DNA of 10,685 bases, taken from the NCBI GenBank assembly GCA_003225595.1, contig QIAR01000030.1, positions 1 to 10,685 on the forward strand. The letters are read 5' to 3'. The notes under the pieces are model-generated. The model did no database searches. It was given only the letters and a program-made list of their open reading frames with translations, and had not been told where the DNA came from. The first letter of the stretch is position 1. Each line of letters starts with the position of its first letter. Source of the stretch: Acidobacteriota bacterium. Lineage in GTDB: Bacteria > Acidobacteriota > Terriglobia > Terriglobales > Acidobacteriaceae. The position numbers and the translations under genes were made by a program. Of this stretch, positions 1 to 4,556 are shown piece by piece.

Positions 1-273
1 GATGAATTCGCGGGTACGATCATGGGCGATCTGAACAGCCGCCGCGGGCGCATTCAGGGAATGGACAATAAGGGTGGTAACACCGTCGTGAAAGCCGAGG
101 TGCCGATGGCGGAGATGCTCACCTACGGCGCCGACCTAACCTCGATGACGCAAGGGCGCGGCAGCTTCAATATGGAGATGCATCACTATGACGTCGTGCC
201 GACGCAGTTACAGGAGAAGATCATCGAGAAGGCGAAGGCGGCGCGTGGAGAGGTAAAGGAAGAGGAAGAGTAG
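1..273 (+). CDS. fusA: Elongation factor G, C-terminal fragment (domain V)
   Basis: This is the 3' end of an EF-G gene whose start lies left of the window. EF-G is the cytoplasmic GTPase that drives translocation of tRNA and mRNA on the ribosome. The reading frame is open from base 1 and gives 90 residues before TAG. The visible part is domain V, with the hallmark block MGDLNSRRGRIQGM near its start, then VPMAEMLTYGADLTSMTQGRG and a terminal HHYDVVP segment, all in the order seen in EF-G proteins. The tail is a charged helix ending in five acidic residues (EEEE after VK), longer than in textbook FusA. The GTPase domain is not visible, so I cannot tell canonical FusA from an EF-G2-type paralogue. 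The gene is convergent with the small zinc-ribbon gene downstream. I see no convincing intrinsic terminator in the gap. Confidence 0.93.
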   Translation, partial: DEFAGTIMGDLNSRRGRIQGMDNKGGNTVVKAEVPMAEMLTYGADLTSMTQGRGSFNMEMHHYDVVPTQLQEKIIEKAKAARGEVKEEEE

Positions 274-430
274 AGATCCTTCGCTCGGCTCAGGACTTCG
301 GCGCTCGACTCAGACGCCGCGCAAAATCCTCAAGTTGTAGGGATCAAGAAGCAAAACCCTGAGGCAGCGAAGCAGCAAAGTCAACAAACACAGTGCGGTT
401 GTATTCGTCGGCTCATTCTAATCGTTCTGC

Positions 431-583
431 CTACGCTTTTTTGGGCCGCCCACCCGTCTTGCCCCATCGAGCGAGCTTCTTGCGGTGCTTCCTTGCTGTG
501 GCTTTTCCGCCCTTCTTGCCGATGCATCGAGGACACACCATGTTCGTCATCGGATGTATCGAGCAATACGTCTCTTTGGGCAC
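431..583 (-). CDS. Small zinc-ribbon/basic-tail protein (50 aa), copy of the GAF protein's C-terminus
   Basis: I do not recognise a named family. The 50 residues carry Cys7 and His10, then Cys17-Pro-Arg-Cys20, a CxxH-x6-CxxC pattern typical of a small zinc ribbon. A Gly-Gly/Lys/Arg-rich stretch follows, ending in WGKTGGRPKKA. The same layout, residue for residue in spacing, forms the C-terminus of the GAF protein encoded just upstream, so this gene looks like a stand-alone paralogue of that module. The high positive charge suggests nucleic-acid or ribosome binding, which is inference. The start is uncertain. GTG at 583 is chosen because homology to the upstream module begins just after it. 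An in-frame GTG at 625 would overlap the GAF gene by 29 nt, and ATG at 550 would lose the CxxH half. No Shine-Dalgarno is evident, so translation may be coupled to the GAF gene, whose stop lies 13 nt upstream. Confidence 0.55.
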   Translation of the reverse strand: MPKETYCSIHPMTNMVCPRCIGKKGGKATARKHRKKLARWGKTGGRPKKA

Positions 584-767
584 GGCGCTGCATATTCTAG
601 CTTGAAATGTTGTCCGTAAAGCCACCGGGCAGCTTTTTATTTCCCCGACCGCCTTTCTTCCCCCAACCGGACAATTGCTCTTTGTACTTGGCCGTGGTTT
701 TTTGGCCGCCCCAGGAGGCGATGCATTTGGGACAGATTAGCTTTGTCCGTAAATGACTGGGGCAGTA
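434..767 (-). repeat. Tandem duplicated coding module (zinc ribbon + WGKxGGR tail)
   Basis: Two diverged copies of a module of about 45 codons lie about 199 bp apart, at 633-767 (end of the GAF gene) and 434-568 (small gene). Both encode Y-C-x2-H-x6-C-P-x-C-I, then GG(Q/K), a lysine-rich stretch, and L-x2-WGK-x-GGR. The two copies are in different reading frames relative to each other (offset by one base), so they cannot be one read-through protein without a frameshift. The similarity is clear at protein level. DNA similarity is partial, which points to an old duplication. Confidence 0.7.
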
Positions 768-1277
768 GGGCATAAAGGTCTTCATCGCGAGAGCAATCTG
801 GTTGGATAGTTCCTCGAGGAACTGAGCATGTTTCTCTGAATATTGGTTTCGTCGGCAGCTGAGAATTATGACTACACCGATGCTCTCTCCCCTCACGATC
901 AAGGGAACCGCGCAGTATGATCGAAGTCCTTCTTCCAAGGTGTGCTCCTCGATGGCAAACTGACGTTCTCTTTCCAGGTCCCGCCGGACAATCGTTCTCT
1001 GCTGCTCAAAAGCCCATCCATCGTGGCTCTCTTTGCGGCCTAGCAATGCGCCAATGCGGAAGAAGCTATCTGCGAAGCTGCCTTCGGATGCTACTATCTT
1101 TAAAGCGTCCTCTTCCGGTTGATAGAGACTCAAGCCCGCACGATCGTAAGGCATTACTCTCTTCACCGCCTCGCACATGCCGTGGAAAACGTTCTCGGGC
1201 GCAGGCTGTGTGATGGCCGCCCTGTTGACTTCAAGTAGTGTCCTGTACCGCTGTGCTGTTCCCAATGGCACACTCAT
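597..1277 (-). CDS. GAF-domain protein with C-terminal zinc-ribbon and basic tail
   Basis: The protein has 226 residues. Residues about 8-167 form a GAF domain of the type found at the N-terminus of FhlA/NtrC-like regulators. A RYRTLLEVNRA helix leads in, followed by VMPYDRAGLSLYQPEEDALKI, a central YCAVPLIVRGESIGVV strand pair and the closing helix QFLEELSNQIALAM. GAF domains bind small ligands or dimerise. There is no kinase, sigma54-AAA or helix-turn-helix output domain. Instead residues 171-215 hold Cys172/His175/Cys182/Cys185 (zinc-ribbon spacing) and a WGKKGGR basic tail, a plausible nucleic-acid-binding output (inference). ATG at 1277 is preferred over GTG at 1283, because the purine tract at 1286-1293 (AAGGGGGG on the minus strand) lies 8 nt from the ATG but only 2 nt from the GTG. 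The gene is divergent from the pair at 1449-2160, and a paralogue of its tail follows immediately. Confidence 0.85.
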   Translation of the reverse strand: MSVPLGTAQRYRTLLEVNRAAITQPAPENVFHGMCEAVKRVMPYDRAGLSLYQPEEDALKIVASEGSFADSFFRIGALLGRKESHDGWAFEQQRTIVRRDLERERQFAIEEHTLEEGLRSYCAVPLIVRGESIGVVIILSCRRNQYSEKHAQFLEELSNQIALAMKTFMPYCPSHLRTKLICPKCIASWGGQKTTAKYKEQLSGWGKKGGRGNKKLPGGFTDNISS

Positions 1278-1285
1278 ATGCACGG

Positions 1286-1293
1286 CCCCCCTT
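1286..1293 (-). promoter_or_regulatory. Ribosome binding site that fixes the GAF gene start
   Basis: The minus strand reads AAGGGGGG, 8 nt before ATG 1277. This spacing supports the ATG rather than the GTG two codons further upstream. Confidence 0.55.
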
Positions 1294-1448
1294 AAGTCAC
1301 TTTTACCAGTTTTTCAGTTAATGTAGAAAGCCAGCAGCTAGGTTATTACGAAATCAGAACAAGATGCATTTTACTTTTTGAACGAAGCCCTGACGCAGTA
1401 TTAGTGTGAGAGAACTTCTTGGGGTAGTTTGAAAGCGAAGTGCGAATC

Positions 1449-1838
1449 ATGGAGCCGAATAGAGAAAACGATCTGGATGGCTCTAATCAGGCAATCCGGC
1501 CCGAGAAACCAAGGCAGAAAAAACCCTACAGCCCTCCAAAGTTCGACATTCTGACACCGGGTCAGGCTAAAGCGGTATTAACCGCGAAAGCCTTACCGGG
1601 TGAGGCCGCTACTGAACAACTCCTGACCTCGATATCGCAGCTAGAAAAGAGCGGCAGAACACATGAGGAGCGCCCCTCGTTGCTGGTAGAGCTGAAACTC
1701 GACGTTCCCGGGAAGTGGCGCGCAGTCGAACTCAGGCTTGCTGCCGAGTACTTGAATGTCCAGCATCTGGCCATCCTGCGTAGGTATCTCGATGTTTGCG
1801 AGAGTGTCATGCAGGAAGCGGGTGCAAGTCATGAGTGA
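1449..1838 (+). CDS. Hypothetical protein with N-terminal KKPYSPPKF...LTPGQAK motif
   Basis: I cannot name a family for this protein of 129 residues, which looks soluble. The first 30 residues are polar and disordered-looking. Next comes KKPYSPPKFDILTPGQAK and an alanine-rich helix ending LPGEAATEQLL. A short module of this kind (K-Y-x-P, then L(T/S)-x-x-Q-A-K, then A-x2-G-x2-A-x2-LL) is one I associate with small acidobacterial proteins. That link is recollection, not a search result. Residues about 75-125 form a predicted strand and helix region (LLVELKLDVPGKW, then two helices). ATG 1449 is taken over the in-frame GTG 1440, with GAAG 8 nt upstream as a weak ribosome site. A TTGAAC at 1378-1383 and TATTAG at 1399-1404 (15-bp spacing) could be a promoter but are weak. 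Its stop overlaps the start of the next gene, so the two are probably co-translated. Confidence 0.7.
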   Translation: MEPNRENDLDGSNQAIRPEKPRQKKPYSPPKFDILTPGQAKAVLTAKALPGEAATEQLLTSISQLEKSGRTHEERPSLLVELKLDVPGKWRAVELRLAAEYLNVQHLAILRRYLDVCESVMQEAGASHE

Positions 1839-2160
1839 ACCAAAAAACGAACAGATCGAGTTCGGCAATCATGACAAAACTCCCAAACCGGCCTCGCCGT
1901 GGGCTGGGCTTCTGCTTGTGGTCCTTGTGTCGCTATTGATGCCAGCTCTCTTGCTGATCAGCGTCAGGACCATTCCGGCCGCGGTATGGGCGTTGTGGGC
2001 CATGCTTTCGCTCTGGGTGGTGCTGGATTCCGGCCGCCTTCTCCGCATTAACAGATTTCGTGTCGACCCTTTGGGACCGGAGGCCGTCCTATTATCTGCT
2101 CTGGGACTCCTAAATATTATAAGTGCCCTCGGGGCTCTGTTCATTCTGTCGCGTCCCTGA
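1831..2160 (+). CDS. Small hypothetical membrane protein (three predicted TM helices)
   Basis: The protein has 109 residues and no family I recognise. The N-terminal 23 residues are polar, which suggests a cytoplasmic tail. Three hydrophobic spans follow: about residues 25-46 (WAGLLLVVLVSLLMPALLLI), 49-67 (IPAAVWALWAMLSLWVVLD) and 86-107 (AVLLSALGLLNIISALGALFIL). A basic loop (RLLRINRFR) lies between spans two and three. ATG 1831 overlaps the stop of the preceding gene by 8 nt, and a purine-rich GGAAGCGGG lies just upstream, inside that gene. This is a classic translational-coupling arrangement. The pairing of a soluble partner with a small membrane protein suggests that the two products act together, but nothing in the sequence says at what. 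Confidence 0.75.
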   Translation: MSEPKNEQIEFGNHDKTPKPASPWAGLLLVVLVSLLMPALLLISVRTIPAAVWALWAMLSLWVVLDSGRLLRINRFRVDPLGPEAVLLSALGLLNIISALGALFILSRP

Positions 2161-2282
2161 ACGTTGACTTGACAAAATGGATACTTGCCGTTTCGAGGGA
2201 AATTGGCGGTGTCTATCCTGTTTCCAAGGCAAAACCCAACAAAAAACGCCGTTCTTCTTTTTGCTATGTTCGTTCTCCCGCA

Positions 2283-2311
2283 TTGCCTGATTCTTGATTT
2301 CGGCTTACTAT
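2283..2311 (+). promoter_or_regulatory. Candidate sigma70-type promoter of ruvB (leaderless)
   Basis: TTGCCT at 2283-2288 is followed by a 17-bp spacer and TACTAT at 2306-2311. Each hexamer matches four of six consensus positions. Transcription would be expected to start about 7 nt after the -10 box, at or next to the GTG start codon at 2319, so the mRNA would have essentially no 5' leader. No Shine-Dalgarno precedes the GTG, which fits. Confidence 0.45.
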
Positions 2312-2318
2312 CCCGCCA

Positions 2319-3362
2319 GTGGCTACTCTCAAGAACACTCCTGATCTGAAGCAACGGCTGGTTTCGGCCGCGCCGGTCGAAGACGACTCATCATTTGAAC
2401 TCAAGCTGCGGCCGCAGCGACTGCTGGAGTTTATTGGACAACCCAAAGTGAAAGAAAACCTGGCGGTGGCGATCGAGGCGACGCGTTCGCGCGGCGAGGC
2501 GCTCGATCACGTGTTGCTCTATGGCCCGCCAGGGCTGGGTAAGACCACACTGGCCAACATCATCGCCAATGAACTTGGGGTCGCATTCCAACAGACCTCA
2601 GGGCCGACGCTGCAGATCAAAGGAGATTTGACAGCGATCCTCACCAATGTGCGTGACAAGCAGGTGCTGTTTATTGATGAGGTGCACCGGCTGCAGCCCG
2701 CCCTGGAAGAGATCCTTTATTCGGCGTTAGAGGACTACAAGCTGGACATCATCATCGGGCAGGGGCCGTCGGCGCGAACTCATACGATGGACGTGAAACC
2801 GTTCACGTTTATCGGGGCGACCACGCGGGCCGGCTTGCTTTCCGCGCCGCTGCGCTCGCGCTTCGGAATCATGCTGCGGCTGGAATTTTACAGTCATGAG
2901 GATCTGCGAATTATCGTGGAGCGCTCGGCGGAGATTCTGGGAGTCGAGATTGATAAGCCTGGAGCCATGGAGATTGCCAGCCGTTCGCGCGGGACTCCGC
3001 GTATTGCTAACCGGCTGCTAAGGCGGGTTCGCGATTATGCACAAGTGCGCTGCGCGGGCAAGATCGATCTTCCGACTGCGCAGGCTGCGCTGCAGATGCT
3101 GGAAGTCGATCGCCACGGGTTTGATGAGATCGACCGCAAGCTGCTCCTGACCATAATTGAGAAATATCAAGGCGGTCCGGTGGGCGTGAACACTCTGGCG
3201 GCGGTACTTGCGGAAGAGCCGGACGCAATCGAAGAGATCTATGAGCCATTTTTGATCCAGATTGGGTTCTTGAATCGCACACCGCGGGGTCGAGTGGCGA
3301 CCCAACTCGCGTATGAGCATTTCGGGATCACGCCGAACCGCAGGCAGAGTTCGTTGTTCTGA
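2319..3362 (+). CDS. ruvB: Holliday junction branch migration DNA helicase RuvB
   Basis: RuvB is the AAA+ ATPase that, as a hexameric ring beside a RuvA tetramer, drives branch migration of Holliday junctions during recombinational repair. The 347 residues are close to the usual length (336 in E. coli). Seen in order: LRPQRLLEFIGQ at 30-41, Walker A GPPGLGKT at 69-76, Walker B with DEVH at 120-123, sensor 1 GATTRAG at 166-172, APLRSRFG at 176-183 with the arginine finger (probably R181), and a C-terminal winged-helix DNA-binding region ending YEPFLIQIGFLNRTPRGR near 308-325. The start is GTG 2319. An in-frame TGA at 2295 rules out anything upstream, and no other start occurs before the conserved core. 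No Shine-Dalgarno is present. ruvA is on the same strand 3.7 kb downstream rather than adjacent. Confidence 0.98.
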   Translation: MATLKNTPDLKQRLVSAAPVEDDSSFELKLRPQRLLEFIGQPKVKENLAVAIEATRSRGEALDHVLLYGPPGLGKTTLANIIANELGVAFQQTSGPTLQIKGDLTAILTNVRDKQVLFIDEVHRLQPALEEILYSALEDYKLDIIIGQGPSARTHTMDVKPFTFIGATTRAGLLSAPLRSRFGIMLRLEFYSHEDLRIIVERSAEILGVEIDKPGAMEIASRSRGTPRIANRLLRRVRDYAQVRCAGKIDLPTAQAALQMLEVDRHGFDEIDRKLLLTIIEKYQGGPVGVNTLAAVLAEEPDAIEEIYEPFLIQIGFLNRTPRGRVATQLAYEHFGITPNRRQSSLF

Positions 3363-3436
3363 GCCCAGGGCTGAAGCCCGGACTTTTTCGCGGGCTACGG
3401 CACGACTGTACGCCGCTGCACGGCAATGTGCCGTGC
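3362..3436. repeat. Palindromic intergenic element between convergent genes
   Basis: The 144-bp gap between ruvB and the convergent hydrolase gene holds clustered inverted repeats. AGCCC-A-GGGCT (3362-3372) is a palindrome. GGGC-TGAA-GCCC follows, and AGCCCG (3375-3380) can pair with CGGGCT (3391-3396) across a 10-nt loop. GCACGGC (3418-3424) pairs perfectly with GCCGTGC (3430-3436) across a 5-nt loop. The order of a GGGCTGAAGCCC unit, then GGACTTTTTCGCGGGCT, then a GGCACGACTG unit resembles REP-like intergenic elements that I associate with acidobacterial genomes. The last hairpin looks interrupted after GACTG. It could also serve as a bidirectional transcription stop, though there is no clean U-tract. 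Confidence 0.5.
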
Positions 3437-3506
3437 GCAGTCCACTCTCTTAACGGGTTGGAGCCATGACACAGACTCCGCTCGAGCTGAGAGGCAGCGC
3501 CGCAAG

Positions 3507-4298
3507 TCAATACTGGATGAACCCACGGTTAATCGTCGCGATCGTCCGTCCCGTCCGGCGAAACACGCCAATACCTTCACGGGACCCACCCAAGTTTGTA
3601 TTCCCTTCAATTGTCGCCAGCCGAACACCAGCGATTTGCTCCACCAAACCGGTGTGACCGTTCCCACTGCCTGTGGTGATGACGAAAAGGCATCCTGGCT
3701 GCACCAGAGACGGGGTAGTACTGGCTTCCACGGCAGCAATCCGTCGAATACCCTGCGATCCTGCTTTGTTCCAAAGATCGAGTACACCGGCGTCTTTGAT
3801 CGCAGGATTGGGCACATCCAGTGTTTTGGCCGCCTGCTGGAAGCAAAAGTAAACAAAGGCAGCACACCAGGGAAAGCTCCCGTCGGCAGGGTTAAGCCCC
3901 ACCGCTCTGAGGTACTGGTCCACGCGAGGCCCGCGGTTCGAACCTAAGGGATCTTCCATCGTGCCGACCTCACGGGAAGCAAGTTGAAGGACCGTTGCCA
4001 AGAGTTGGCTTGGTGCTGTTGCATTGGGCGGAACTGTGTCTGCACCAAACAGCGCAGCCCAAGTCATTGGCCCGACCACACCATCGATCTTGAGCGGCGC
4101 GCCAGAGGTGTCTTGCGAGCGTGCCTGAAACAATTCGATGGCGTCCTGGGTTTCGGCACCAAAGGTGCCGTCCTCCGCTACCGGGCCACAACCCAATTTA
4201 TTGAGGCGTTGCTGGACGGCTAAGACCGCAGCTCCTTTAGAGCCGGGCGTGAGAACCGTCCCAGGAAAAGTGGCGAAAGTTGTCGTAGGGCTTGCCAT
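3507..4298 (-). CDS. Peptidoglycan-binding and CHAP/NlpC-P60-like hydrolase, endolysin-like
   Basis: The protein has 263 residues and two domains. Residues about 13-85 are a PG_binding_1 domain (GTVLTPGSKGAAVLAVQQRLNKLG, then DGTFGAETQDAIELFQ and DGVVGPMTWAALF). Residues about 100-260 are a cysteine-peptidase or amidase domain of the CHAP/NlpC-P60 type (TIGR02594-like). It has Cys145 in PWCAAFVYF, His215 in GHTGLVE and Glu231/Asn233 in IEGNTN as the likely catalytic set. The predicted action is cleavage of peptidoglycan peptides or amide bonds. There is no signal peptide or membrane anchor, so export would need a holin, a secretion system or lysis, as for phage-type lysins. ATG 4298 is well supported by GGAG 7 nt upstream. 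The gene is alone on its strand and convergent with ruvB, with no phage genes beside it. A good minus-strand promoter lies about 60 bp upstream. Confidence 0.88.
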   Translation of the reverse strand: MASPTTTFATFPGTVLTPGSKGAAVLAVQQRLNKLGCGPVAEDGTFGAETQDAIELFQARSQDTSGAPLKIDGVVGPMTWAALFGADTVPPNATAPSQLLATVLQLASREVGTMEDPLGSNRGPRVDQYLRAVGLNPADGSFPWCAAFVYFCFQQAAKTLDVPNPAIKDAGVLDLWNKAGSQGIRRIAAVEASTTPSLVQPGCLFVITTGSGNGHTGLVEQIAGVRLATIEGNTNLGGSREGIGVFRRTGRTIATINRGFIQY

Positions 4299-4354
4299 GT
4301 GGGTACTCCAAGAACGTGAATTAGCCTGAGCAGGCGCTTGCGGTGGGGGAAACC

Positions 4355-4369
4355 CAGTCTAAGAGACTG
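4355..4369. repeat. Short perfect inverted repeat over the hydrolase gene's -10 box
   Basis: CAGTCT-AAG-AGACTG is a 6-bp perfect inverted repeat with a 3-nt centre. It covers the -10 hexamer of the predicted minus-strand promoter and lies just before a TATAGT sequence that could serve the plus-strand gene. An operator for a dimeric regulator is possible. The small size means chance is not excluded. Confidence 0.3.
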
Positions 4370-4384
4370 CGTAGTTATAGTCAA
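4356..4384 (-). promoter_or_regulatory. Sigma70-type promoter for the hydrolase gene
   Basis: On the minus strand TTGACT (4379-4384) is followed by a 17-bp spacer and TAGACT (4356-4361). The -35 matches five of six consensus bases and the -10 four of six. This predicts a 5' leader of about 50 nt ending with GGAG before ATG 4298. On the plus strand TATAGT (4376-4381) overlaps the -35 region and could be a -10 for the divergent DUF5916 gene, but it lacks a good -35. Confidence 0.55.
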
Positions 4385-4459
4385 TGTTTTTTCGCTTCCG
4401 AAAAGGAGCGGCGATTGCGGCTGGACAGGGAGAAATACCCTATGACTTTCCCCATGGCC

Positions 4460-4475
4460 CTCCGTCTAAACGGAG
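4460..4475 (+). repeat. Hairpin in the DUF5916 gene leader
   Basis: CTCCGT-CTAA-ACGGAG is a 6-bp perfect stem with a 4-nt loop in the 258-bp gap between the hydrolase and DUF5916 genes. It lies about 80 nt before the chosen GTG start. No run of T follows, so it is not an intrinsic terminator. It would lie in the mRNA leader if transcription starts near 4388. Confidence 0.3.
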
Positions 4476-4556
4476 TGATTGCTCAGGAGGTCGCCGTACG
4501 CAAAAGCCTGGGCGCCTGGCTCCCAGCCGTGTGCGCGCAGAGAGAGGCGAGGAACG

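Noticed and set aside
293..324. Possible terminator after the EF-G gene (GGCG...CGCC)
   Set aside because: The stem is only 4 bp with a large mismatched loop, and no T-run follows.
381..593. 70-codon minus-strand frame overlapping the small zinc-ribbon gene
   Set aside because: Its peptide lacks the Cys/His pattern shared with the GAF protein's tail. The 431-583 frame is the one that shows homology.
2169..2174. Consensus TTGACA as a ruvB -35 box
   Set aside because: No acceptable -10 hexamer lies 15-19 bp downstream, and the start codon is another 145 bp away. The pair at 2283-2311 fits better.
3426..3947. 173-codon plus-strand frame antisense to the hydrolase gene
   Set aside because: It lies opposite a gene with clear domains and catalytic residues, and it has no recognisable features of its own.
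4479..4556. Longer DUF5916 start at TTG 4479
   Set aside because: It would put 26 arginine-rich residues before a normal signal peptide. GTG 4557 has a well-spaced ribosome site.
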